A DNA stretch of 64,000 bases, taken from NCBI RefSeq assembly GCF_017255185.1, contig NZ_JAFKCZ010000001.1, positions 186,001 through 250,000 on the forward strand, in the 5' to 3' direction. A model generated the notes under the pieces. It was not told where the DNA came from and ran no database searches. It worked only from the letters and a program-made list of their open reading frames with translations. This document shows, in pieces, positions 1 to 8,416 of this stretch; position 1 is the first letter of the stretch; each line of letters starts with the position of its first letter. Source of the DNA: Parahaliea mediterranea. GTDB taxonomy: Bacteria > Pseudomonadota > Gammaproteobacteria > Pseudomonadales > Halieaceae. Position numbers and translations under genes: made by a program.

Positions 1-1170
1 CGTTTCGCCCCCGAGGACATCGCCTTTCGCGACGAAGTCCGGGCTTTTTTCGACAAGGCCTATGACGAGGAATTGCAGGCCCGCCTCGCCAACCTGGATA
101 CCTTCAAGGACGCGGTGATCGACTGGCAGAAGCGCCTGTACGAGCAGGGCTGGGTGGCGCCCAATTGGCCGAAGGAATACGGCGGGCCGGGCTGGAACCA
201 CACCCAGAAGTTCATCTTCGACAGCGAGCGCGCCGCGCGCGGCATTCGCGATGTGATCCCCTTCGGCCTGCAGATGGTGGCCCCGGTCATCTATACCTTC
301 GGCAACGACGAGCAGAAGGCGCGCTTCCTGCCGCGCATCCTGAGCAGCGACGACTGGTGGTGCCAGGGCTACTCCGAGACGGGCGCGGGCTCCGACCTGG
401 CCTCCCTCAAAACCAAGGCCGAGCTGGACGGCGACGAATACGTGGTCAATGGCGCCAAGATCTGGACCAGCTATGCCCAGTATGCCGACTGGATTTTCTG
501 CCTGGTGCGCACCAACAGCGAGGGCCGGAAGCAGGAGGGCATCAGCTTCCTGCTGATTGACATGCACTCACCGGGCATCAAGGTCAACCCCATCGTCTCG
601 ATCGATAACCACCACAGCCTGAACGAGGTGGAATTCAACGATGTGCGGGTGCCGGTGGCCAACCGCATCGGCGAGCAGGACAAGGGCTGGACCTACGCCA
701 AGGCCCTGCTGGCCCACGAACGCACCACCATCGCCGGCGTGGCCGATAGCAAGCGCAACTTCAACGAGGTGCGCGAACTGGCGGCGGCGGAGGTCAACGG
801 CGGCAAGCGCCTGATTGACGACCCGCTGTTCCGCAAGCGCCTGTCGGATATCGAGATCGAGCTGATGGCGCTGGAGTTCACCGAACTGCGGGTGCTGGCC
901 ACGGTGGCGGCGGGGGGCGCGCCGGGCGCGGAGTCTTCCCTGCTCAAGATCAAGGGCACCGAGATGCAGCAGGCGGTGCAGGAGCTGCGCATGGACCTGG
1001 CGGCCTACTACCAGGGCGTGCTGCCCACCGACCTGTCGCCGGAGCAGCTCGGCCACGCCTTCGGCAGCGCCGCGCGCCAGTCCTACATGTACGGTCGCGC
1101 CGCCACCATCTACGGTGGCTCCAACGAGGTGCAGAAGAACATCATCGCCAAGGCCGTGCTCGGCCTGTAA
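1..1170 (+). CDS. Acyl-CoA dehydrogenase, large (catalytic) subunit of a pair; 5' end cut off by the window
   Basis: This is an FAD-dependent acyl-CoA dehydrogenase that introduces an alpha,beta double bond into an acyl-CoA. The reading frame is open from base 1 and already reads like the N-terminal helix of the family (FAPEDIAFRDEVRAFF), so only a few residues are missing. The FAD/substrate region (SETGAGSDLAS, IWTSYAQYADW) and the C-terminal YGGSNEVQKNIIAKAVLGL motif are intact. A Glu is present in the helix where steroid-type FadE proteins keep the catalytic base (LLAHERTTIAG). The next gene, 23 bp downstream, is a second dehydrogenase that lacks a Glu there, so the two probably form an alpha2beta2 enzyme like PimC/PimD or the mycobacterial FadE pairs. 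The substrate is not readable from sequence; steroid or other branched/cyclic acyl-CoA is an inference from context. Confidence 0.9.
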   Translation, partial: RFAPEDIAFRDEVRAFFDKAYDEELQARLANLDTFKDAVIDWQKRLYEQGWVAPNWPKEYGGPGWNHTQKFIFDSERAARGIRDVIPFGLQMVAPVIYTFGNDEQKARFLPRILSSDDWWCQGYSETGAGSDLASLKTKAELDGDEYVVNGAKIWTSYAQYADWIFCLVRTNSEGRKQEGISFLLIDMHSPGIKVNPIVSIDNHHSLNEVEFNDVRVPVANRIGEQDKGWTYAKALLAHERTTIAGVADSKRNFNEVRELAAAEVNGGKRLIDDPLFRKRLSDIEIELMALEFTELRVLATVAAGGAPGAESSLLKIKGTEMQQAVQELRMDLAAYYQGVLPTDLSPEQLGHAFGSAARQSYMYGRAATIYGGSNEVQKNIIAKAVLGL

Positions 1171-1193
1171 TCGCGTAACCGGAGATCCAGTCC

Positions 1194-2330
1194 ATGAATT
1201 TCGATTTCACTGAAGAACAGACCATGCTCCGGGACAGCGTGGCGCGCTATGTCCAGGACAGCTACGATTTTGAAACCCGGCGTAAAATCGCCGATTCCGA
1301 CGCCGGGATCAGCCGCGAGCACTGGCGGACCTTCGCCGAGCTCGGCTGGTTGTCGGTGCCCTTCGCCGAGGAGTTCGGCGGTTTCGGCGGCAACCATGTC
1401 GACACCATGGTGGTGATGGAGGAGCTGGGCAAGGGCCTGGTGCTCGAACCCTATCTTGCCTCCGTGCTGCTCTTTGGCGGCCTGCTGCAGCGCAGCGACA
1501 ACGGCCCCTTGCAGGGCGAGTACATTCCCCGCGTCATCGAGGGTAGCTGCTTGGGGGCTTTCGCCTACCTGGAGCGCCAGAGCCGCTTCGAGCTCACCGA
1601 TATCAAAACGCGCGCCGAATCGGCGGGCGATGCCTACACCCTCAACGGCGAAAAGGTCGCGGTGTTCAACGGCGCCAACGCCGACACCCTGATCGTGTCC
1701 GCGCGGACTGCCGGCGGGCAGTCCGATCGCGAGGGCATCAGCTTGTTCCTGTTGCCGGCGGATGCCGCGGGGGTCACGGTGACCCCCTACGGGATGATGG
1801 ATGGCCAGCGAGTGGCCAACATCGTGTTGGAGAATGTCAGCGTGCCCGCGGGCAACCGGCTCGGTGCCGAGGGTGACGGCATGGCCCTGATGGAACCGGT
1901 GGTGCGGGACGCGATCCTGGCCCTGTGCGCCGAGGCGCTCGGCATTATGGCGCAGCTCAACGCCAAGACCCTGGAATACACCAAGACGCGCAAGCAGTTC
2001 GGGGTGGCGATCGGCAGCTTCCAGGCCCTGCAGCACCGCATGGTCGATACCTTCATGGCCTACGAGCAGACCAAATCCCTGTTGTATCGCGCGGTGTGCG
2101 AGGTGGAGGAGGGCGCCGATACCGCGGCGAGCACGGTCCACGCCCTCAAGGTCCAGGTGGACAAGGCGGGACGGCAGGTTTTCGGCGAGGCAATCCAGCT
2201 TCACGGGGGCATGGGGCTCACCGACGAGCTGGATATCGGGCACTTCGCTAAGCGCCTGATGATGATCAATACCACCTTTGGCAATGCCGACCATCACCAG
2301 GCGGCCTTTAACGCAGCGCGCTATGGTTAA
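1194..2330 (+). CDS. Acyl-CoA dehydrogenase, partner subunit (PimD/FadE type)
   Basis: This 378-residue acyl-CoA dehydrogenase starts at an ATG preceded by a GGAG-type ribosome site. It follows the large subunit by 23 bp and is probably co-transcribed with it. The N-terminal MNFDFTEEQTMLRDSV, the RKQFG FAD-binding motif (TKTRKQFGVAIGSFQALQHR) and the C-terminal QLHGGMGLTDE are standard for the fold. In the helix that carries the catalytic Glu in active subunits this protein reads MEPVVRDAILALCAEALG, with no Glu at the aligned position. It is therefore likely the non-catalytic partner that contributes FAD or substrate contacts in a heterotetramer. That pairing rule is known from mycobacterial steroid FadE enzymes; applying it here is inference. 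Confidence 0.88.
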   Translation: MNFDFTEEQTMLRDSVARYVQDSYDFETRRKIADSDAGISREHWRTFAELGWLSVPFAEEFGGFGGNHVDTMVVMEELGKGLVLEPYLASVLLFGGLLQRSDNGPLQGEYIPRVIEGSCLGAFAYLERQSRFELTDIKTRAESAGDAYTLNGEKVAVFNGANADTLIVSARTAGGQSDREGISLFLLPADAAGVTVTPYGMMDGQRVANIVLENVSVPAGNRLGAEGDGMALMEPVVRDAILALCAEALGIMAQLNAKTLEYTKTRKQFGVAIGSFQALQHRMVDTFMAYEQTKSLLYRAVCEVEEGADTAASTVHALKVQVDKAGRQVFGEAIQLHGGMGLTDELDIGHFAKRLMMINTTFGNADHHQAAFNAARYG

Positions 2331-2456
2331 TGAACGTTCCGCGCCCGGTTTGTTTTGCGCTGCGGCCGGGCGTGGCGTAAGTTAGGAAGCATACCGCCAA
2401 CCATTCAATTCCGCGGCCGCCCCCTCCGGGGAGGTGGCGTCACCTGGAGACCTACT

Positions 2457-3497
2457 ATGAAACTCGGCTTTTTGCTCGGCTACTCCGGCAAGCAGATTCA
2501 CATCCCACTGGACCTCATCCGGCAGGCGGAATCCATGGGCTTCGATTCGGTATGGACCGCCGAGGCCTACGGCAATGACGCGGTGACGGCGGCCTCCTGG
2601 GTGTTGGCCCAGACCGAGAAGATCCGCGTGGGCACCGCGATCATGCAGATGCCGGCGCGGACGCCGGCGATGTGCGCGATGACCGCGATGTCCCTCGACC
2701 AGCTGTCCGGCGGCCGTTTTATCGTGGGCCTGGGCGCTTCCGGGCCGCAGGTGGTGGAGGGCTGGCACGGCGTGCCCTACGGCAAGCCGGTGACCCGCAC
2801 CAAGGAGTACATCCAGATACTGCGCAAGATCTTCGCCCGCGAGGGGCCGGTGTCGTTCGACGGCGACATGTACCAGCTGCCCAACACGGGTCCTGGCACC
2901 ACTGGCCTCGGCAAGCCGCTGAAGTCCATCCTGGAGGGCAACCCCGACATTCCCATCTACACCGCGTCGATCACCCCCGCGGGCCTGCGCTGCGCCGGCG
3001 AGGTCGCCGACGGCGTGTTCCCGGTGTGGATGGACCCGAACAAGTTCGATGTCCTGGGCGAGCATATCGAGAAGGGATTCGCCAAGGCGGGCAACGGTAA
3101 GAGCCTGAAAGACTTTGATATCGCCCCCTTCGTGTCGGTGGCGATGAACGACGATCTCGACGCCGCCTATGACTCCCTGCGCCCCTGGCTGGCGCTGTAT
3201 ATCGGTGGCATGGGCGCCAGGGACAAGAACTTCTACAACGATTACGCCACGCGTCTGGGTTACGGCGACGCGGCAAAACAGATCCAGGAGCTTTACCTGT
3301 CCGGCAAGAAAGCCGAAGCGGAAGCCCAGGTGCCCAAGGAGCTGCTGGATGACGTGGCGCTGGTGGGTCCCAGGGAGCGCATCATTGAACGCCTCGCCCC
3401 GTGGAAGGAGGCCGGCAAGCGCGGTGAGGTGGGCACCATGCTGTTGGGCGTGCACGACCCCGAGGTACTGGAGCTGTTCGCCCGGGAGCTGCTCTGA
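2457..3497 (+). CDS. LLM-class flavin/F420-dependent oxidoreductase (Rv3520c-like)
   Basis: This is a 346-residue TIM-barrel oxidoreductase of the luciferase-like monooxygenase family. The N-terminus MKLGFLLGYSGK, the segment GFDSVWTAEAYGNDA and the block LSGGRFIVGLGASGPQVVEGW are typical of the F420-type branch that includes Rv3520c of the mycobacterial cholesterol regulon. The ATG at 2457 is chosen because GGAGA at 2446-2450 lies 6 bp upstream; the open frame extends further upstream but without family similarity. The stop overlaps the next ATG by one base (TGATG), so the SDR gene is translationally coupled. Whether the cofactor is F420 or FMN cannot be decided here: no F420 biosynthesis genes lie in the window. 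Confidence 0.85.
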   Translation: MKLGFLLGYSGKQIHIPLDLIRQAESMGFDSVWTAEAYGNDAVTAASWVLAQTEKIRVGTAIMQMPARTPAMCAMTAMSLDQLSGGRFIVGLGASGPQVVEGWHGVPYGKPVTRTKEYIQILRKIFAREGPVSFDGDMYQLPNTGPGTTGLGKPLKSILEGNPDIPIYTASITPAGLRCAGEVADGVFPVWMDPNKFDVLGEHIEKGFAKAGNGKSLKDFDIAPFVSVAMNDDLDAAYDSLRPWLALYIGGMGARDKNFYNDYATRLGYGDAAKQIQELYLSGKKAEAEAQVPKELLDDVALVGPRERIIERLAPWKEAGKRGEVGTMLLGVHDPEVLELFARELL

Positions 3498-4291
3498 TGC
3501 AGCTGGCGGGCAAGGTTGCCGTGGTCACCGGCGGTGCCAATGGCATCGGCAAGGCCCTGTGCGAGCGTTTTCATGCCGAAGGCGCCGCCAAGGTAGTGGT
3601 CGTTGACCTCGAGGAGGACAACGCCCGGCGGGTCGCGGAGGCCATCGACGGCGACGCCTACGGTGTGGATGTGCGCGACGAAGCGCAGGTCGCGGCGATG
3701 GTGAAAGACGTCGAGCAGCGCCTCGGCCGCATCGACCTGTTTTGCAGCAATGCCGGCATCATCGCCGGGGACGGCGAGCCCTGGTGGGCCACCTCCGCCC
3801 CCAACAGCACCTGGCAGGCGATGTGGGACATTCATGTGATGTCCCATGTCTACGCGGCGCGGGCTTGCCTGCCGGCCATGATCGAATGCGGCGAAGGCTA
3901 TTTCCTCAATACCGCCTCCGCCGCCGGCCTGTTGAACCAGGTTGGCGACGCGGCCTATTCCACCACCAAGCACGCCGCCATCGGCTTTGCCGAGGCGCTG
4001 GCCATTACCCATGGCGATGATGGCATCAAGGTATCGGTGCTGTGTCCCCAGGCGGTGGCCACGCGCATGATCGGCGATAATAAAGACGGTGGCACAGCGG
4101 GCGTGGACGGCGTGATCAGCGCCGAGGACGTGGCCCAGGCGGTGATCGAGGGGCTCGACACGGAACAATTCCTGATTTTGCCGCACCGCGAGGTGGCCGA
4201 CTACCGGGCCAACAAGGCGGAGAGTTACGATCGCTGGTTGGGCGGTATGCGTAAGCTGCGCCGTAAATACGGCAACCCCAAGCTGTCATGA
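3497..4291 (+). CDS. SDR family NAD(P)-dependent oxidoreductase
   Basis: This 264-residue classical short-chain dehydrogenase has a TGGANGIG nucleotide-binding loop at residues 11-18, the NAG motif (CSNAGIIAG) and a YSTTK active-site YxxxK. An Asp after the second beta strand (VVVDLEEDN) favours NAD over NADP. It probably oxidises a hydroxyacyl-CoA or an alcohol made by the preceding enzymes; the substrate is unknown. The start overlaps the oxidoreductase stop by one base and its own stop overlaps the aceK start by four bases (ATGA), which places it in the middle of a tightly coupled operon. Confidence 0.88.
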   Translation: MQLAGKVAVVTGGANGIGKALCERFHAEGAAKVVVVDLEEDNARRVAEAIDGDAYGVDVRDEAQVAAMVKDVEQRLGRIDLFCSNAGIIAGDGEPWWATSAPNSTWQAMWDIHVMSHVYAARACLPAMIECGEGYFLNTASAAGLLNQVGDAAYSTTKHAAIGFAEALAITHGDDGIKVSVLCPQAVATRMIGDNKDGGTAGVDGVISAEDVAQAVIEGLDTEQFLILPHREVADYRANKAESYDRWLGGMRKLRRKYGNPKLS

Positions 4292-6063
4292 ACAAGGGAG
4301 ACGCCACCGCGAGTTGGGGAGTGGAAAAGCAGGAACGCTTTGCCCGCTGCATCCTCAACGGCTTTGAATCCTATTTCGCCGAGTTCCAGAACATTACCCT
4401 CGCTGCGCGCACGCGCTTCGAAAATGCCGACTGGCAGGGCATGCACCGCGCCTCCATCGAGCGCATCGACCTGTACAAGTCGAAAACCACCGCGGTGCTC
4501 GACGTGGTGCAGTTGATTGCCGGTGACCAGCTGCGCGATTTCGAGTTCTGGACCGAGACCAAGGCGGTCTATGCCGAACTGATTCGCGGCCACGACAATT
4601 TCGAGATGGCCGAGACCTTCTTCAACTCGGTGTACTGCGCGGTGTTCAAGCACCTCAAGATACGCGATGAGCACGCTTTTGTGTTCTCCCCCCAGGGCGA
4701 TATGCCGCCATCTGATTTCACCCGCGTGGTGCGGCGCTACCCGCTTGAGGGTTCGCTGCCGTCGGTTTTGCAGCGCCTGTTTGACGATTACGCCTTCAGC
4801 TTGCCCTACGAGGATATCCAGCGCGATATCGGTCACATCGTCGAGGCCATGAACAACTACCTGCCCGGGCGCTTCGACCTGTCGCGCGACGAGGTGGAGT
4901 TCCAGATCCTCGAGCACTACTTCTTCCGCAACAAGGGTGCATATATCGTCGGCCGGATAGTCTCCGGATCCGATTCGATGCCCATTGTATTTCCCATCCA
5001 GCAGAGCGAGACGGGAGAAGTCTTCGTGGACACGGTGCTGTTTGGCGCCGACAAGTGCAGTGTGCTGTTCAGTTTTACCCGCTCCTACTTCATGGTGGAT
5101 GCAAGTATCCCCTCCCAGTATGTGTTGTTCCTGCAGCAACTCATGCCCGCCAAGCCCATCTCGGAGATCTACAGCGCGATGGGTTACAACAAGCACGGCA
5201 AAACCTACTACTACCGCTGCGCGCATCGGCACATGACGCGCACCACGGACAAGTTCATCATCGCCCCGGGGATCAAGGGCATGGTGATGAGCGTATTTAC
5301 CATGCCGTCCTATGAGTTCGTGTTCAAGATCATCAAGGACCGCTTCACTCCGCCCAAGGAGATGACCCACGAGCAGGTGAAGGAGAAGTACCGCCTGGTG
5401 AAGCGCTGGGACCGGGCGGGGCGTATGGCCGATACCCAGGAGTTCACCAACCTGGCCTTTGCCCGGGAGCGCTTCTCCGAGGAGTTGATGGAGGAACTGC
5501 ACAAGGTGGCGCCATCGGTGATCGAGGAACACGGCAAGGCCTTGATCATCAAGCACGTCTATGTGGAGCGGCGCATGACGCCGCTCAACCTCTACTTGCA
5601 GGACGCCGATGAAGAGCAGGTGGCGGCGGTAATGGATGAGTACGGCAACGCCATCAAGCAGCTCGCCGCGGCGAATATTTTCCCGGGCGACATGCTGTTG
5701 AAGAATTTTGGCGTCACCCGCCACGGTCGGGTGGTGTTTTACGACTACGACGAGATCCAGCCCCTGACCGACTGCAACTTTCGCCGGATCCCAGAGCCCC
5801 GTACCGAGGCCGAGGAAATGGCCAGCAAACCCTGGTACACGGTGGGGCCCAACGACATTTTTCCCGAGGAATTCCGCCTGTTCTTCTCGGGCAATCAGCG
5901 CGCGAGAAAGGTGTTTGACGCCATGCACAGCGATATCTACGAAGCGGAGTTCTGGCAGGGACTGCAATCGCGCATTCGCGATGGCCATATCGAGGACTTC
6001 TTCCCCTATCGCCGGAAACTGCGGTTCCCGCGCGAGCCCCGGTCAATGCGGGAGGTGGGTTGA
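4288..6063 (+). CDS. aceK: Isocitrate dehydrogenase kinase/phosphatase
   Basis: AceK reversibly phosphorylates isocitrate dehydrogenase and so controls the split of isocitrate between TCA cycle and glyoxylate shunt. The 591-residue length is close to the E. coli enzyme (578). The N-terminal regulatory domain (FESYFAEFQNITLAARTRFE, then DFEFWTETKAVYAE) is followed by the atypical P-loop APGIKGMVM, the VFKIIKD lysine strand, the catalytic NFGVTRHGRVVFYDYDEI segment and the C-terminal KPWYTVGPNDIFPEEF. It is not next to aceA or aceB; it is joined by an ATGA overlap to an upstream SDR gene and by one base to a histidine phosphatase downstream. Coupling to acyl-CoA catabolism would make sense because that pathway yields acetyl-CoA, but this is inference. 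Confidence 0.97.
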   Translation: MNKGDATASWGVEKQERFARCILNGFESYFAEFQNITLAARTRFENADWQGMHRASIERIDLYKSKTTAVLDVVQLIAGDQLRDFEFWTETKAVYAELIRGHDNFEMAETFFNSVYCAVFKHLKIRDEHAFVFSPQGDMPPSDFTRVVRRYPLEGSLPSVLQRLFDDYAFSLPYEDIQRDIGHIVEAMNNYLPGRFDLSRDEVEFQILEHYFFRNKGAYIVGRIVSGSDSMPIVFPIQQSETGEVFVDTVLFGADKCSVLFSFTRSYFMVDASIPSQYVLFLQQLMPAKPISEIYSAMGYNKHGKTYYYRCAHRHMTRTTDKFIIAPGIKGMVMSVFTMPSYEFVFKIIKDRFTPPKEMTHEQVKEKYRLVKRWDRAGRMADTQEFTNLAFARERFSEELMEELHKVAPSVIEEHGKALIIKHVYVERRMTPLNLYLQDADEEQVAAVMDEYGNAIKQLAAANIFPGDMLLKNFGVTRHGRVVFYDYDEIQPLTDCNFRRIPEPRTEAEEMASKPWYTVGPNDIFPEEFRLFFSGNQRARKVFDAMHSDIYEAEFWQGLQSRIRDGHIEDFFPYRRKLRFPREPRSMREVG

Positions 6064-6770
6064 TGGCCACGTTATACCTGATCCGTCACGGCCAGGCGTC
6101 CTTCGGCGCCGAGGACTATGACAAACTGTCGGAACTTGGCTGTCGGCAGGCAAGCGCGGTGGGCCGCTACCTTGCCGCCCACGGCATTTACCTGGACGCC
6201 GCCTACAGTGGCAACTTGTTGCGCCAGCGGGAGACGACTGAGCTCGCCCTCGCGTCGCAGCCGCAAGCCGTGCCCCATCAAATCGACTCGCGATTCAACG
6301 AGGTGCGCAACGACGAGCAAATAGAGCACCTCGTGCCGCGGATTGTCGAAAGCAACCCCGCAATCCGCGCGTTGATGGAAAAGGGCTTGAGCCAGAGCAA
6401 GGACTACCAGAAAGTCATCGAGGCTGTGTTCAATTACTGGGTTTCGCCGCAGTGCGACGCGGCGGGCATCCAGAGCTGGGAGGATTACGCCGGCGGGGTT
6501 CGCGATGCGCTCGGGGACCTGGTGCGCGAGCAGGGCTCGGGCAAGACGGTGGCGGTGTTCACCTCTGGCGGCACCATTGCCACGGCAGTGTCGCAGGTAC
6601 TCGGGCTCGGCGGCGAGCACGCCTACAAGTTCTACGAGCCGGTATTCAACTGCTCCATTACCCAGCTGTTTTACAGTGGCGACAAAATTTCCCTGTCCTA
6701 CTTCAACGACCGCTCCTTCCTGCAGCTGATGGGGCGCGAGACTGACGAGAACCTGGTCACCTACCGTTGA
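6063..6770 (+). CDS. Histidine phosphatase family protein (phosphoglycerate mutase-like)
   Basis: This 235-residue protein of the histidine phosphatase superfamily carries the phospho-His RHG motif at the N-terminus (ATLYLIRHGQASFGAEDYDKL) and a conserved late segment VAVFTSGGTIATAV. In many members the second active-site His lies in a GH-type motif near that position; here it reads TSGG, so the distal residue is changed. The ATG overlaps the aceK stop by one base and the stop overlaps the next ATG by one base. It is a phosphatase or mutase of unknown substrate. Confidence 0.82.
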   Translation: MATLYLIRHGQASFGAEDYDKLSELGCRQASAVGRYLAAHGIYLDAAYSGNLLRQRETTELALASQPQAVPHQIDSRFNEVRNDEQIEHLVPRIVESNPAIRALMEKGLSQSKDYQKVIEAVFNYWVSPQCDAAGIQSWEDYAGGVRDALGDLVREQGSGKTVAVFTSGGTIATAVSQVLGLGGEHAYKFYEPVFNCSITQLFYSGDKISLSYFNDRSFLQLMGRETDENLVTYR

Positions 6771-7318
6771 TGGACATTATGCTGGTGCGTCACGGGGAAG
6801 CGTCCGCCGAGTGGGGGCAGCACGAAGACCCCGGTCTCAGCGCCCTGGGGCGGCAGCAGGCCGCGGAAGCCGCCGAGGCCCTGCGGGTGACGGTGAATCC
6901 CGATTGGGGCTTGTACAGCAGTCCCCAGGCCCGGGCGATGGAAACCGCGGAGCCGCTCGCCCGCTCGCTTGGCGTAGCGGCGCGAATCGAGGAGGCATTC
7001 CGCGAAATTCCCGCGCCAGTGCCGTTGGCCGGCCGCAAGGCGTGGCTGCGCCAGTTCATGCGGGAATCGTGGCGGACTCAACCCGATTCCCTGTGGCAGT
7101 GGCGTGAAGGTATCCTCGGGCGCTTGCGCGAACTGGGCGCCCCCGCAGTGGTTTATACCCACTTCCTGGTCATCAATACCGTGGTGGTTGCCGCCGAGGA
7201 GCGGGACGATACCCTGTGTTTCTGGCCGGATAACGGCTCCATTACGCACCTGCGCCTGGAAGGGGGACGCCTGTCCGTGGTGACGCTTGGCCGGGCAATG
7301 AAAACCGTGGTGAACTGA
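6770..7318 (+). CDS. Histidine phosphatase family protein (SixA-like size)
   Basis: This 182-residue protein belongs to the same superfamily as its upstream neighbour, with MLVRHGEAS at the N-terminus, YSSPQARAMETA and the VVYTHFLVINTVV block that supplies the distal His. It is the last gene of a chain running from 2457 to 7318 with one- to four-base overlaps. The small size resembles SixA, which acts on phosphohistidine, but substrate assignment is not possible. An 8-bp tandem array follows directly and could mark the operon end. Confidence 0.8.
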   Translation: MDIMLVRHGEASAEWGQHEDPGLSALGRQQAAEAAEALRVTVNPDWGLYSSPQARAMETAEPLARSLGVAARIEEAFREIPAPVPLAGRKAWLRQFMRESWRTQPDSLWQWREGILGRLRELGAPAVVYTHFLVINTVVVAAEERDDTLCFWPDNGSITHLRLEGGRLSVVTLGRAMKTVVN

Positions 7319-7321
7319 GCC

Positions 7322-7440
7322 CGTCACACCGTCACACCGTCACACCGTCACACCGTCACACCGTCACACCGTCACACCGTCACACCGTCGCATCGTCGCA
7401 TCGTCGCATCGTCGCACCACCGCACCACCGCACCACCGCT
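7322..7440. repeat. 8-bp tandem repeat array
   Basis: Eight exact copies of CGTCACAC occupy 7322-7385. Three copies of CGTCGCAT, one CGTCGCAC and drifting CACCGCAC units then run to about 7440. The array begins three bases after the stop codon of the histidine phosphatase gene. It has no coding signal and looks like slippage-generated sequence; copy number probably varies between strains. Confidence 0.9.
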
Positions 7441-7456
7441 CCGTGGCGCCTGGAAT

Positions 7457-7478
7457 GTAGGGTCGAATTCATTCGACC
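7457..7478 (+). repeat. REP-like palindrome, GTAG + GGTCGAAT-TC-ATTCGACC
   Basis: GTAG at 7457-7460 is followed by a perfect 8-bp-arm palindrome with a 2-base centre. It is one of at least 26 copies in the window and lies between two convergent genes. Confidence 0.85.
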
Positions 7479-7527
7479 AATACCACCCAAAACCACTAAA
7501 AAACCGCCCCGCAAACCCCCTGCCTCC

Positions 7528-8382
7528 TCAACGCGGTGTACGCATCAGCGACTCCTGCGCGGTGGACGCCACCAACTCGCCCTCCCGAGTGAAGAAGGTG
7601 CCGCGACTCAGGCCGCGGCTGCCGTGGGCCGTAGGGCTGTCCATGCTGTAGAGAAGGTGGTCGTCCGTCCGCGCCGGTCGGTGGAACCAGATGGCGTGAT
7701 CGAGGCTGGCGACTTGCATCCCCGGGGTATGGTCGCTGTAGGGGTGGGGCAGCATGGCAGTAGCCAGCAGCGCGAAATCGGACATGTAGGCCAGTAGTAT
7801 CTGATGCCGCACCGGGTCGTCGCCCACTTCTCCCCTGGCGCGGAACCAGCAGTGATGCACGGGTTCCTGGGGCTCCGGGGCGTCGTAGTTACGGCGTTTT
7901 ACCGGCCAGCGGTCCAGGGGGTTTAGCAAGAATGCGTTGGGCTCCTCGTCCGGTCGTTCCGCACTGCGCCGGCCCCAGTACTGTGCATCCGATTCAAGTT
8001 CTTCCGGTGGTGTGACCGCGGGGGGCGTCAGCTGGTGCTCCAACCCGTCTTCCAGCGTATGAAAGGATATCGCGGCATTGAAAATCGCGGCGCCGTCCTG
8101 CTTGGCGACGACGCGGCGGGTGGTAAAACTGCGTCCGTCCCGTATCGGGTCCACTTCGTAGACAATCCGTTTGTCTGGGTTTCCGGGCCTCAGGAAGTAT
8201 GCGTGCATCGAGTGGGCGGGGCGGCTGGCTTCCACGGTTTGACTAGCCGCGTACAGGGCCTGCGCCAGAACCTGGCCTCCAAACACACGCTGTGGAAAAC
8301 GCGGACTGTCGCCGATAAACAGGTATTTATCTATTCGCTCGACTTCGAGAAGCTCAATCAGTTCGGCCAGGCGGTCGGTCAC
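7528..8382 (-). CDS. tesB: Acyl-CoA thioesterase II
   Basis: TesB hydrolyses acyl-CoA to free acid and CoA. The 284-residue product shows the double hot-dog pattern: RVFGGQVLAQALYAA and HSMHAYFLRPGNPDKRIVYEV in the first half; ASLDHAIWFHRP, DHLLYSMDSP and GLSRGTFFTREG in the second. The GTG at 8382 is chosen over upstream codons because family similarity begins at VTDRLAELIELLEVERID and a GGAG lies 7 bp upstream; the extension beyond it overlaps the tetR gene. The start is 34 bp from the stop of the double TetR gene, so the two are probably co-transcribed and the regulator may respond to acyl-CoA level. Confidence 0.93.
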   Translation of the reverse strand: MTDRLAELIELLEVERIDKYLFIGDSPRFPQRVFGGQVLAQALYAASQTVEASRPAHSMHAYFLRPGNPDKRIVYEVDPIRDGRSFTTRRVVAKQDGAAIFNAAISFHTLEDGLEHQLTPPAVTPPEELESDAQYWGRRSAERPDEEPNAFLLNPLDRWPVKRRNYDAPEPQEPVHHCWFRARGEVGDDPVRHQILLAYMSDFALLATAMLPHPYSDHTPGMQVASLDHAIWFHRPARTDDHLLYSMDSPTAHGSRGLSRGTFFTREGELVASTAQESLMRTPR

Positions 8383-8416
8383 AAGGTTACTCCGTCGCTG
8401 TTGTGCACCACCGGGA

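Noticed and set aside
1110-2297. A 395-residue minus-strand frame opposite the second acyl-CoA dehydrogenase
   Set aside because: Shadow of a well-supported gene; composition (many His, Gln, Gly) is that of reverse-complement GC-rich codons.
2355-2456. Longer N-terminus for the LLM oxidoreductase
   Set aside because: The frame is open upstream, but the added residues are not family-like and the ATG at 2457 has a well-placed GGAGA.
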